DNA of 19,719 nucleotides, taken from contig CAJODU010000068.1 in NCBI GenBank assembly GCA_905233325.1, positions 1 to 19,719 on the forward strand, written 5' to 3'. This DNA comes from an uncultured Selenomonadaceae bacterium. GTDB taxonomy: Bacteria; Bacillota; Negativicutes; Selenomonadales; Selenomonadaceae. Below are positions 6,695 through 14,186 of the stretch, in pieces. Within the stretch, counting starts at the first letter, position 1; each line of letters opens with the position of its first letter. The position numbers and the translations under genes were made by a program. The notes beneath the pieces were generated by a model. It was not told the origin of the DNA. It worked only from the letters and a program-made list of their open reading frames with translations, and did not search any database.

Positions 6695-9163
6695 TTAAGA
6701 GATCATCACAGGCTTAATTTTCCAAATCTCGTTTGCATACTCGTCGATAGTTCTGTCAGAGGAGAAACGACCGGAATTTGCAATATTCATTGCAGCAGAA
6801 CGCAGCCAGCCCATTCTGTCTTGATAACGAGTGTAAATCTGCTCATGTGCCTCAATATAGGCGTTGAAATCCTTGAGAATGAAAAATTCATCATTGCCAT
6901 GCAGGAAGTAATCAAAAAGCGATTGGAAGTTACCGAACGGACCATTAGGCAAGAGATTCATTACGGTTTTAACATTCTCGTTGGTGTTGTACTCATTCCA
7001 AGCAGAATACTCACCGGTTGCATAGTAGCGGAGAACCTCACCGGCCTTGAGACCGAAGATGACGATATTTTCATCACCGACGGCATCGCGAATCTCAACA
7101 TTAGCACCATCAAGAGTACCCAGAGTGATCGCACCGTTCATCATAAACTTCATGTTGCCTGTGCCGGAAGCCTCTTTTGATGCTGTTGAAATCTGCTCGG
7201 AAACATCAGCCGCAGGATAGACAATCTCACCAATGGAGACGCCGAAGTTTTCAATGAATACAACCTTCAACCTGTCGTTGACGGCAGGATCATTGTTGAT
7301 CTTAGCCGCAACTGCAAGAATAAGCCTGATTGTCTCTTTAGCGATGAAGTAACCCGGTGCAGCTTTGCCGCCGAAGAAATAAGTTGTCGGCAGAGGCTTG
7401 TAACTGGGATCGGACTTCATCTTGTGATACTGATAAATTATGTGCATAATATTCATAAGCTGACGCTTGTATGAATGAATGCGCTTAACCTGAATATCAA
7501 AAATAGTATCAGGATTGACTTCAATATTATTGTGTTTCTTGACGTACTCGGCAAGAGATACTTTACGAATATGCTTGATTCTGTCGAGTCCTTCAAGGAA
7601 TGTCCTGTCGTCAACGGAATCATTGAGGAGATCGAGCTGCTCAGGGTGACGGTGCCAAACGCGACTGCGAATGGTGTCGTCAATGAGATCAGCCAACTCA
7701 GGATTAGCACCCATCAACCAGCGGCGATGAGTGATTCCGTTTGTCTTATTGTTGAACATTCTCGGCCAGTATTCGTAAAAGTCATGCAGAGTAGTCGACT
7801 TCAGAATATCGGAATGGATTCTTGCAACGCCGTTGACGGAGTGTGAACCGACGATTGCAAGGCGCGCCATATGTACTTCACCGGCCTCAATGATGGACAT
7901 GGCACGGAGTTTGTCAACATTGTCAGGATAACGTGCCTTGACGTATTCAACGTGACGCTTGTTGAGCTCGTCAATGATCATATAAATACGAGGCAGCAAT
8001 TCCTTGAACATGTCAACCGGCCAGCGTTCCAGAGCTTCAGGCAGGATAGTATGATTAGTGTAAGCAAGGGTATTTCTTGTAATTGTCCAAGCCTCATTCC
8101 ACTCAAGCTCACATTCGTCTACAAAAATCCTCATAAGTTCGGCAACGCAAAGTGCAGGGTGTGTATCATTGATGTGGATAGCGACTTTCTTGTCAAACTC
8201 ATGAATATTCATTCCTGTACGCAGGAAGTGGCGAACAATGCTCTGTACACCTGCGGAGACGAGGAAGTATTCTTGAATCAAGCGCATACGACGACCGTCA
8301 AAAGTACTGTCATCAGGATAGAGGTAATTTGTGATACTCTCAACAAATTCGCGATATTCTCTCTTAGCTCTCATTTGCTCATGATTCAGCATACCATAAT
8401 CGGAGAAATCGCGATTGACTTCAGCGTTCCAAAGTCTCAAAGTGTTTACTGTCTTATTGTGATACCCGACAATCGGGACATCATAAGGTACTGCCATAAC
8501 AATCATGGCATTGTCATGTACGAGTTTAAGACCACCTTCCGGTTGCTCTTTCATGTAAGCATTGCCGTAGAATTTGACATTGATGGCCTTGTCAGGTTTG
8601 CGATATTCCCAAGCAAAACCGTCACGCAGCCAGTTATCGGGAATTTCGACTTGCTGACCGTTAAGAATTTTTTGCTCAAAGAGACCGTATTGATAGCGAA
8701 TACTGCAACCATGACCTGCAAGTCTGTGTGCTGCCAGCGAATCAATGAAACAAGCAGCCAAACGTCCCAGACCGCCATTGCCGAGACCTGCATCAGGCTC
8801 TTCTTCAATGGCATCTTGCAGATTTAAATCAAGGTCTTCCAAGACTTCAGATACAGCCTCTTCAATACCGAGGTTGATCAAATTGGATTTAAGGAGTCTG
8901 CCCATGAGAAACTCGATGGAAAAGTAGTAGACCTGCTTTTCTTGGCGATCCATGTACGTTTTGTTGGTTTTAATCCAATTTTCCGAAATGATCTGCTTTG
9001 CTACAGCAGCAACTGTCTTATAAATCTCACCCATCGGCAGCTCTTCAATACCACGTCCGAACATAATGTGAGCCGAACTCACAAAACGCTGTTTCAGGTT
9101 CTCCTTGAGCTTTTCATATTCTTTACTGCGTACATCTTTTTTATCATTTTTTTCTTTCGCCAA
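6695..9163 (-). CDS. glgP: Glycogen/alpha-glucan phosphorylase (GT35)
   Basis: The enzyme has 822 residues and releases glucose-1-phosphate from alpha-1,4-glucan with a pyridoxal phosphate cofactor. EASGTGNMKF contains the cofactor lysine at 672, followed by NGAITLGTLDGANVEI as in all members. The N-terminal half has YFSIEFLMGRLL and GNGGLGRLAACFIDSLA, also diagnostic. The length is standard. The start is TTG with GGTGG 6 bases upstream. It stands between glgD and glgA, so synthesis and breakdown genes share one direction and probably one transcript. The 101-base gap from glgD holds an inverted repeat and a possible weak -10 (TATAAT, minus strand, 9188-9193), so some independent control is possible. 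Confidence 0.96.
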   Translation of the reverse strand: MAKEKNDKKDVRSKEYEKLKENLKQRFVSSAHIMFGRGIEELPMGEIYKTVAAVAKQIISENWIKTNKTYMDRQEKQVYYFSIEFLMGRLLKSNLINLGIEEAVSEVLEDLDLNLQDAIEEEPDAGLGNGGLGRLAACFIDSLAAHRLAGHGCSIRYQYGLFEQKILNGQQVEIPDNWLRDGFAWEYRKPDKAINVKFYGNAYMKEQPEGGLKLVHDNAMIVMAVPYDVPIVGYHNKTVNTLRLWNAEVNRDFSDYGMLNHEQMRAKREYREFVESITNYLYPDDSTFDGRRMRLIQEYFLVSAGVQSIVRHFLRTGMNIHEFDKKVAIHINDTHPALCVAELMRIFVDECELEWNEAWTITRNTLAYTNHTILPEALERWPVDMFKELLPRIYMIIDELNKRHVEYVKARYPDNVDKLRAMSIIEAGEVHMARLAIVGSHSVNGVARIHSDILKSTTLHDFYEYWPRMFNNKTNGITHRRWLMGANPELADLIDDTIRSRVWHRHPEQLDLLNDSVDDRTFLEGLDRIKHIRKVSLAEYVKKHNNIEVNPDTIFDIQVKRIHSYKRQLMNIMHIIYQYHKMKSDPSYKPLPTTYFFGGKAAPGYFIAKETIRLILAVAAKINNDPAVNDRLKVVFIENFGVSIGEIVYPAADVSEQISTASKEASGTGNMKFMMNGAITLGTLDGANVEIRDAVGDENIVIFGLKAGEVLRYYATGEYSAWNEYNTNENVKTVMNLLPNGPFGNFQSLFDYFLHGNDEFFILKDFNAYIEAHEQIYTRYQDRMGWLRSAAMNIANSGRFSSDRTIDEYANEIWKIKPVMIS

Positions 9164-9202
9164 GTTTTACCACCGCTTTCTCAATTTATTATATCAGCAA
9201 TC

Positions 9203-9250
9203 AGCAGATAGCAGACGATTAAAAAATCACCCGCTACCTACCGATCTGCT
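9203..9250. repeat. Inverted repeat in the glgD-glgP gap
   Basis: AGCAGAT (9203-9209) is the exact reverse complement of ATCTGCT (9244-9250). A second AGCAGA (9210-9215) can pair with the same right arm, and GATTAAAAAATC (9217-9228) makes a small inner hairpin. The two alternative left arms make this more than a simple terminator, and no good T tract follows on either strand. It may stabilise or process the mRNA between glgD and glgP. Confidence is low that it is functional. Confidence 0.35.
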
Positions 9251-9264
9251 TATATTTCAGTTAA

Positions 9265-10374
9265 TCAGATTCTTACGTTCTTGGCAACAATGTAAGGATA
9301 ATTTTCCGCGCCTTTGAGCCATCTGTTTTTGCTGATGATGACATTCTTGTCGGCGATGAGATTTTCAACTCTTGCACCTTCACCAACGTCGCAACGCTGC
9401 ATGAGGATACAATCTTTAACTACAGCATCTTTGCCAACTGTTACGCCGCGGAAGATAATGCTGTTTTCGACAGTGCCGCGAATAATACAGCCGTTGGCAA
9501 CGAGTGAATTTTTGACGTTTGCAGTATTTTTGTATTGGACAGGCACTTCGTCTTTAACTTTGGTGAAAATCGGGTGAGCCTTATCCATGAAGATTTGCTC
9601 CCAAATTTCGGGATTAAGCATATCGCGGTTAGCTTTATAATATTCAGCAGTTGAGTTGATGTGTGCGATATAGCCTTTATGCTCATAAGCACTGATCTTA
9701 TGCTCGGAGGCGTGACGAATGATTCCGTCAATGGTGAAGTCTTGACCACCACGTTCATAAGTTGAGCGAACGATATAAGCGAAAGTCGGCACCGGCATAA
9801 TATAAATGCTCATTGCGAGCTTGTCGCCGACTTTGACTGTGGAAGTCTCAGCCAAATCAGTGACGATACCGTTTGTGCTGGTCTGAACGACTACATTTTT
9901 GGCATTTCTGTCGCGTTTTGCAACATGATAAACCATAGTAATATCAGCTTCGGTGTCTTCCATGAACTTGAAAACATCATTGAAATCAATATTGTAGACA
10001 AAGCTGCCCGTTGTCAGGACAACGTATTTTCTATCATTAAGCTCAACAAAATCAAGATTGGCATAGAGGTCTTTAAGATCGCCTTTTCTTGAGTCGCCGT
10101 CAGGCAGAGCAGCCGGCAGCCAGGTAAGACCGTCACGACGACGTGCAAGATCCCAATCTTTACCGCTGCGGATATGATCAAGAACTGAGCGGGAGAAATC
10201 CGGCAGCATGACGCCAACGCTGTTAATGCCGGAATTGACGAGACTTGAGAGCGCGAAGTCAAGCAGACGATAGCGACCGGCAAATGGCAGAGACTCAACC
10301 GCACGAGTCGCTGTAAGATCGCGAATCGTCGCATTACTTTCTTGAAGGTTTACGATACCCATTACTTGCTTCAA
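9265..10374 (-). CDS. glgD: GlgD, regulatory partner of ADP-glucose pyrophosphorylase
   Basis: The product has 369 residues and is a paralogue of GlgC found in Firmicutes, where it forms a heterotetramer with GlgC and raises its activity. The fold is recognisable (LPFAGRYRLLDFALSSLVNSG near residue 30, C-terminal beta-helix hexapeptides GCIIRGTVENSIIFRGVTVG). The catalytic parts are degenerate. The GGxGxRL glucose-1-phosphate/ATP loop is replaced by NLQESNATIRDL, and the catalytic GDHIYxMDY is replaced by TGSFVYNIDF. So it is expected to be non-catalytic. The start is TTG (10374) with AAGGGTG 7 bases before it; the first ATG is four codons further on and badly spaced. It lies 48 bases after glgC. 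Confidence 0.93.
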   Translation of the reverse strand: MKQVMGIVNLQESNATIRDLTATRAVESLPFAGRYRLLDFALSSLVNSGINSVGVMLPDFSRSVLDHIRSGKDWDLARRRDGLTWLPAALPDGDSRKGDLKDLYANLDFVELNDRKYVVLTTGSFVYNIDFNDVFKFMEDTEADITMVYHVAKRDRNAKNVVVQTSTNGIVTDLAETSTVKVGDKLAMSIYIMPVPTFAYIVRSTYERGGQDFTIDGIIRHASEHKISAYEHKGYIAHINSTAEYYKANRDMLNPEIWEQIFMDKAHPIFTKVKDEVPVQYKNTANVKNSLVANGCIIRGTVENSIIFRGVTVGKDAVVKDCILMQRCDVGEGARVENLIADKNVIISKNRWLKGAENYPYIVAKNVRI

Positions 10375-10422
10375 AACAATTCACCCTTTCTTGAAGGTTC
10401 AAATATTCACGTTAATCAAGGT

Positions 10423-11556
10423 TTAAGCGTTGACAGTCTCGCCTTCAGCGATAACCAGAATTTCTTCTTCTTTGCCTTGTACTTTTGCACCGGCTTTTAC
10501 AGTCACATCTTGTGCAATGATTGAATGATCCACAACGGCGTTATCTTCAATCGTAGTGAATGGGAAGATAACCGAGTTGGTAACTTTTGCACCCTTACCA
10601 ATGCGAACGCCGGGGAAGATCACGGATTTTGAGACTTCACCGAGAATCTTGGAGCCTTCAGAAACCATTGACTCCTTTACGCTTGCATTTTCACCGACAT
10701 AGTGTGGAGGCATTGATGGGTTAGAGGAATAAATCTTCCAATCGCCATTAAGTTCAAAAGGCGGCTGATCCTGAAGAAGATCCATATTAGCTTGCCAGAG
10801 ACTCTCGATTGTTCCGACATCTTTCCAATAACCATCGAAAGCATAAGAATAGAGACCAAGACCATCGTTGAGCATCTTAGGAATAATATCCTTACCGAAG
10901 TCATGGCTGGAATTTTCGTTGACGCCGTCCTCTTCGAGGTATTTAATGAAAATATCGGCACTGAAAATGTAAATACCCATTGAGGCCAAGTTGCTCTTTG
11001 GATTTGCCGGTTTCTCTTCAAATTCAACGATCTTGCCGGTCTCTTTGTCGGTATTCATAATACCGAAACGAGGAGCCTCATCCCAAGGAACTTCAAAGAC
11101 ACCAATAGTGGCATCGGCCTTGTTCCTCTTGTGAGATTCAAGCATCCAAGAATAATCCATGGTATAGATGTGGTCGCCGGAGAGAATCAGAACGTACTCA
11201 GGATCGGTGAGTTTAACAAAGTTGATATTCTGATAGATTGCGTCGGCTGTACCACGATACCAGTCAGCACTCTTTTCGCGTGCGTATGGGGGCAAAATGA
11301 AAAGTCCGCCGCCTGTTCTGTCAAGATCCCAAGCACTGCCTGATCCAAGATAGTTATGCAATTCAAGCGGACGATATTGGGTAAGCACGCCGACCTTTTC
11401 TATGCCGGAGTTTGCACAGTTACTGAGTGGAAAATCGATGATACGATACTTTCCGCCAAACGGAACAGCAGGTTTCGCGACGGTTTTGGTCAAGGCCTTG
11501 AGACGGCTGCCCTGTCCACCGGCAAGTATCATTGCCAAGCATTCTGTCTTTCTCAT
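10423..11556 (-). CDS. glgC: Glucose-1-phosphate adenylyltransferase (ADP-glucose pyrophosphorylase)
   Basis: The enzyme has 377 residues and makes ADP-glucose from glucose-1-phosphate and ATP, the committed step of glycogen synthesis. Motifs are AGGQGSRL (12-19), the PFGGKYRIIDFPLSNC segment, GTADAIYQN (102-110), the catalytic GDHIYTMDY (127-135, Asp 128), EEKP (180-183) and YWKDVGTI (243-250). A left-handed beta-helix of hexapeptides closes the protein. The ATG at 11556 is chosen because GGGGGG sits 8 bases upstream and the protein then starts MRKTECLAMILAGG; an in-frame extension upstream to 11652 is hydrophobic and unlike the family. It is the first gene of the glycogen series. About 240 bases of AT-rich leader separate it from the structured RNA candidate upstream; I see no convincing promoter in that leader. 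Confidence 0.95.
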   Translation of the reverse strand: MRKTECLAMILAGGQGSRLKALTKTVAKPAVPFGGKYRIIDFPLSNCANSGIEKVGVLTQYRPLELHNYLGSGSAWDLDRTGGGLFILPPYAREKSADWYRGTADAIYQNINFVKLTDPEYVLILSGDHIYTMDYSWMLESHKRNKADATIGVFEVPWDEAPRFGIMNTDKETGKIVEFEEKPANPKSNLASMGIYIFSADIFIKYLEEDGVNENSSHDFGKDIIPKMLNDGLGLYSYAFDGYWKDVGTIESLWQANMDLLQDQPPFELNGDWKIYSSNPSMPPHYVGENASVKESMVSEGSKILGEVSKSVIFPGVRIGKGAKVTNSVIFPFTTIEDNAVVDHSIIAQDVTVKAGAKVQGKEEEILVIAEGETVNA

Positions 11557-11796
11557 GAAAATATCCCCCCAACTATTTAATTTTTTGATTAATAAGGCTA
11601 TCAGCTTAACTATCATTAAACAAAATGCAATGACAACCTCAAACAAAATCATCGTGATTAGATTGAAACAATACGATATTAAGCCGCAATGACTTTCTTA
11701 TTTTCTCTATTCTATCTGCTTTAATTTTTTCCTTCTAAAAATTCAGAAAAAAATAAATTTTTTTAAAAGAGGTCACTGTTCGATAAAAATCTCATT
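11557..11796. other. AT-rich leader upstream of glgC, no gene
   Basis: These 240 bases are strongly AT-rich with homopolymer runs (around 11750-11768 and 11577-11587). I see no credible coding frame beyond the in-frame upstream extension of glgC. The glgC promoter is expected here, but the best candidate (TTGTCA...TGATAG on the minus strand) has a 15-base spacer and is weak. If there is none, glgC would depend on read-through of the terminator at 11797-11824. Confidence 0.4.
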
Positions 11797-11824
11797 AAAA
11801 AAGCACTGTACACAGACAATGCTT
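11797..11824 (-). terminator. Intrinsic terminator ending the structured RNA
   Basis: On the minus strand AAGCATTGT pairs with ACAGTGCTT (nine pairs, one G-T) around a six-base loop, and a run of six U follows (11797-11802). Its 5' arm shares its first base with the closing helix of the structured RNA, the geometry expected for a switch or for a small RNA ending in its own terminator. Confidence 0.8.
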
Positions 11825-11993
11825 TCTGACAGCTCCCAAGGATAAATCCCTGGGGTTCTTAAGTACTTAAAGATTTCCCTGCAAACTCGAAAGTCGGCAG
11901 GACTAATACTTGTTCCTTAAGACTTTCACTACCAATGCTCCCTTTGGAGCAATTAACGATAGCATTAGGCTACTGTCGGAACCTTATGAAAAA
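11797..11993 (-). ncRNA. Structured RNA candidate with four-helix junction and terminator
   Basis: Read on the minus strand. A closing helix TTCCGACAG / CTGTCAGAA (11973-11981 with 11824-11832, one mismatch) encloses three hairpins. The first is TGCTCC-AAAG-GGAGCA (11936-11951), extended by a CTATCG/TGGTAG helix. The second is closed by TCTTAAG/CTTAAGA (11916-11922 with 11857-11863) and contains TCCTGC/GCAGGG and a UUCG-looped tip. The third is CCCAGGGA-UUUA-UCCUUGGG (11835-11854). The closing helix runs directly into an intrinsic terminator. A -35/-10 pair lies just upstream. It could be an independent small RNA or a riboswitch-like leader of glgC. I looked for hallmark motifs of RNase P, tmRNA, SRP RNA and the common riboswitches and did not find them. 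Confidence 0.6.
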
Positions 11994-11998
11994 AGAAT

Positions 11999-12028
11999 AC
12001 CATACATATTATAACAAAGGGCTTCCAA
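11999..12028 (-). promoter_or_regulatory. Candidate promoter of the structured RNA
   Basis: On the minus strand TTGGAA (12023-12028), an 18-base spacer and TATGGT (11999-12004) predict a start near 11992, shortly before the first helix. A perfect TATAAT also lies inside the spacer (12008-12013) but has no good -35 at the right distance. One of the two is probably used. Confidence 0.45.
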
Positions 12029-12062
12029 CGTGCTTTATGGTGATAACGGCGTTCTTCCTGAC

Positions 12063-12190
12063 AAAATAAACACGACAACCGTCTGAAGTTTTCCACCCTT
12101 CCAGACGGTTGATTTATTTCAACTTTCTACGAGGCACCAGACCGTTTGTCGTGGCACCCGAAACGCTCTGCACTGCAGGGCGTTTTGTCA
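12063..12190 (-). ncRNA. Candidate small RNA or attenuator with alternative pairings
   Basis: Read on the minus strand. An eleven-pair hairpin (12161-12185, three-base loop) stands at the predicted 5' end. Then come three related segments: S1 CACGACAAACGGTCTG (12153-12138), S2 AACCGTCTG (12110-12102) and S3 CAGACGGTTGTCGTG (12085-12071). S2 pairs perfectly with S3 over nine bases, extended by AAG/CTT. S1 pairs with S3 over thirteen bases with a small internal loop. S1:S3 abuts TTTATTTT (12070-12063), like a terminator. The S2:S3 and S1:S3 pairings exclude each other. S1 is flanked by direct GGCACC repeats in the plus sequence (12133-12138, 12153-12158). No known family was recognised and no coding frame is convincing. 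Confidence 0.5.
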
Positions 12191-12195
12191 TTTTT

Positions 12196-12223
12196 ATTAT
12201 ATCATGTTATTACGGAATTGCAA
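12196..12223 (-). promoter_or_regulatory. Candidate promoter reading into the intergenic RNA region
   Basis: On the minus strand TTGCAA (12218-12223), a 16-base spacer and a perfect TATAAT (12196-12201) lie just after the stop of the glycosyltransferase gene. The predicted start near 12189 falls immediately before the first hairpin of the RNA candidate. Confidence 0.6.
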
Positions 12224-12238
12224 GTATTATTTTTTTTA

Positions 12239-13243
12239 TCATTCAGACAGCTTTTGCGATCTCATTTCAGTAAAAAGGTAGGCAGTCAGTGCAGGACATT
12301 TGATCTCATTCTTATTCAAATATCTGTAAACCAGATACTCTATCTCGTGCGACTTGAGACTGTCCAGAAGATTTTTCAAAAATTCAAAATGCTGCTTCAT
12401 AAAAAAATCTGTCACCAAGTACCTCAAGTCTAAATGCTTGTCAAAAAATTTTTGCTTAGACATAAACTCATCAAGCAGATTCATTCCCTCAATGATAACC
12501 GACATCCACTTATTGATCTCCGCCTCAGCATTAGAGTGAGACCGCATAAATGATCCTTGCCTTTCACGATAGATATAGGTTATTTGAGGAATACGGACAT
12601 ATTTTTTGGCGAGAAACAGGCACTTAAAGCAAAAAATCATATCCTCGCTCATTTTCATTGAAGGGAACGTGATATTATTTTTCAGCAGAAATTCACGTCT
12701 GAATAGTTTACCCCAGGGTGCCCAGAAGAAATATTTTGAATGATAACGCTTGATTCTCTCCGTCAGATCGTCCGTCTCAAAAGTAATATCCTCGACAAAA
12801 TCGCCGTTCTCATTAGCCGCCGGAACCAATTCATCACGGCTAAATTTACGCTTGCCGTCATCATTAAAGACCAGCACTTTCTCCGTGTGGAGGACATCGG
12901 CTTTTGTTGCCTCAGCAATCTCAAAGTAATTCATCAGCGTAGTTGGCAGGAGCATATCATCACTGTCAAGGAAAACGATATACTTGCCTTCAGCGGCTTT
13001 TATGCCCTCATTGCGAGGTATTCCTGCACAGCCGGATTGTTTGTCGCGACGAATCAATTTAAGACGATTTTCAAAATGAGGAATCAATTTTTCAACTTCC
13101 GCCGCACTTCCATCTTTACTGCAATCATCAACGACAATGACTTCATAATCTTGAAATTTTTGAGAGAGTACGCTTATCAGACATTGGCGAATATATTTTT
13201 CGGTATTGTACATAGGAATGACTACTGATACCTTTGCAGACAA
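12239..13243 (-). CDS. Family 2 glycosyltransferase
   Basis: The product has 334 residues. It has a GT-A fold N-terminus: VSVVIPMYNTEKYIRQCL (5-22), VIVVDDCSKDGS (35-46) for nucleotide-sugar binding, and the metal-binding DSDD (93-96) in EGKYIVFLDSDD. This is typical of the WcaA/EpsE-like GT2 enzymes that build surface polysaccharide or glycoprotein glycans. The C-terminal ~150 residues are aromatic and charged, without membrane segments, so the enzyme is probably cytoplasmic or peripheral. Donor and acceptor cannot be told from sequence. The TTG at 13243 has AAGGGG 8 bases upstream, inside the end of the agmatinase-family gene, and only 4 bases separate the two genes, so they should be translationally coupled although their functions seem unrelated. 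Confidence 0.88.
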   Translation of the reverse strand: MSAKVSVVIPMYNTEKYIRQCLISVLSQKFQDYEVIVVDDCSKDGSAAEVEKLIPHFENRLKLIRRDKQSGCAGIPRNEGIKAAEGKYIVFLDSDDMLLPTTLMNYFEIAEATKADVLHTEKVLVFNDDGKRKFSRDELVPAANENGDFVEDITFETDDLTERIKRYHSKYFFWAPWGKLFRREFLLKNNITFPSMKMSEDMIFCFKCLFLAKKYVRIPQITYIYRERQGSFMRSHSNAEAEINKWMSVIIEGMNLLDEFMSKQKFFDKHLDLRYLVTDFFMKQHFEFLKNLLDSLKSHEIEYLVYRYLNKNEIKCPALTAYLFTEMRSQKLSE

Positions 13244-13247
13244 GAGA

Positions 13248-14117
13248 TCAACCCCTTACCGTTTCAATGTTTCTATTGATACGAATCAAAAATTCCCTCA
13301 AAAGTTTGAGGGCGGTGGCGGTGGAAATACCCGAAGGATCATACGGCGGAGACAGCTCCATCATATCAAAACCAACCACATCACAGCCGTCAAACACCAT
13401 AAAAGCCGCCTTCATCAACTCAAGGAAACTGACACCACCTGCCTCCGGCGTTCCTGTGCCGGGGAAGACGGAGGGATCCAAGACATCAAGGTCAAGCGTG
13501 AAGTATACATGACGACCTTGAAGTTTTTTAATGACTTCCTCCAAGCCGTTGAAGTCGAAGAGATTCAAATATGTATGCTGCTTGGCGAAGTCAAATTCAG
13601 CCTTGTCGCCGCTCCTTATGCCGAATTGAAAGACAGAACCATCACCGAGGAGGTCGTAAATCCTGCGGACAACGCTGGCGTGAGAGAGTTTGACGCCGAG
13701 ATATTCATCACGCAAATCAGCATGGGCGTCGAAGTGAATGAGGGCAAGGTCACTGTGCTTTCTGAAGGCAACACTGACAGGAGCAAGCGTCAACAAATGC
13801 TCGCCGCCAATCATCAATGGGAACTTATCATCAACCATAACCTCAGCGACATAATTCTCAATGATGTTGAGGGTTTGCTTAGTGTCGCCGAAGGAGAGAT
13901 TGAGATCGCCGGCGTCAAAAAAAGGCACGTCGGTAAGTTCAAAATCCTGCGCAGGTGAATAGTATTCAAGACCGTAGGATTCGGCGCGCATAGTTCTGGA
14001 GGCAAAGCGAGTGCCCGGGCGATATGAAGTGGTACTGTCAAACGGTGCACCAAAAATTATTATTTTGGCCTCATCGTAAGAATATTCCGTCTCAAACAAA
14101 GTATTAACTGCAATCAT
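13248..14117 (-). CDS. speB: Agmatinase-family ureohydrolase
   Basis: The product has 289 residues of the arginase/agmatinase family, which uses two manganese ions to release urea from a guanidino substrate. Metal ligands are all visible: His 107 in GGEHLLT, Asp 130/His 132/Asp 134 in HFDAHADLRDEY, and Asp 209/Asp 211 in LDLDVLDP, followed by PGTGTPEAGG. Agmatinase (agmatine to putrescine) is the likeliest activity by length and motif style, but arginase-like relatives with other guanidino substrates share these motifs. No other polyamine gene is present. GGGGAGG lies 8 bases before the ATG. A terminator separates it from tsaC upstream, so it probably starts its own unit together with the glycosyltransferase. 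Confidence 0.85.
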   Translation of the reverse strand: MIAVNTLFETEYSYDEAKIIIFGAPFDSTTSYRPGTRFASRTMRAESYGLEYYSPAQDFELTDVPFFDAGDLNLSFGDTKQTLNIIENYVAEVMVDDKFPLMIGGEHLLTLAPVSVAFRKHSDLALIHFDAHADLRDEYLGVKLSHASVVRRIYDLLGDGSVFQFGIRSGDKAEFDFAKQHTYLNLFDFNGLEEVIKKLQGRHVYFTLDLDVLDPSVFPGTGTPEAGGVSFLELMKAAFMVFDGCDVVGFDMMELSPPYDPSGISTATALKLLREFLIRINRNIETVRG

Positions 14118-14153
14118 GGTCTCAACCTCCCCAATTTTTTGAACAAATATATT

Positions 14154-14182
14154 AAAAAATAAGAGCCTTACGAAAAGCCCTT
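14154..14182 (-). terminator. Intrinsic terminator downstream of tsaC
   Basis: On the minus strand AAGGGCT pairs with GGCTCTT (14182-14176 with 14167-14161; two G-T pairs) around an eight-base loop, followed by ATTTTTT (14160-14154). It begins 4 bases after the tsaC stop and would end the suf-prfA-prmC-tsaC transcript. Confidence 0.65.
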
Positions 14183-14186
14183 GATT

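Noticed and set aside
7871..8827. A 318-codon open frame on the plus strand, opposite glgP.
   Set aside because: It lies wholly inside a certain glycogen phosphorylase gene, its translation resembles no protein, and it has no ribosome binding site of note. It is a shadow of the real gene.
11557..11652. An N-terminal extension of glgC by 32 residues with a hydrophobic start.
   Set aside because: The family starts at the ATG at 11556, which has a GGGGGG ribosome binding site; the extension would be foreign to a cytoplasmic enzyme.
12161..12185. A plus-strand intrinsic terminator (eleven-pair stem, T-rich downstream).
   Set aside because: No plus-strand gene ends nearby, and the T tract is interrupted by GTCA. 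It is better explained as the 5' hairpin of the minus-strand transcript.
11797..12190. One continuous RNase P RNA, tmRNA, SRP RNA or 6S RNA spanning the glgC upstream region.
   Set aside because: The total length fits RNase P or tmRNA, but I found no conserved RNase P core, no tmRNA 3' tail and no SRP GGAAGCAGC-like motif. The branched junction differs from the long unbranched rod of 6S RNA. A covariance search would settle this.
13206..13958. A 250-codon open frame on the plus strand, opposite the agmatinase-family gene.
   Set aside because: The minus-strand gene has every metal-binding motif intact, and this frame is explained by its codon usage.
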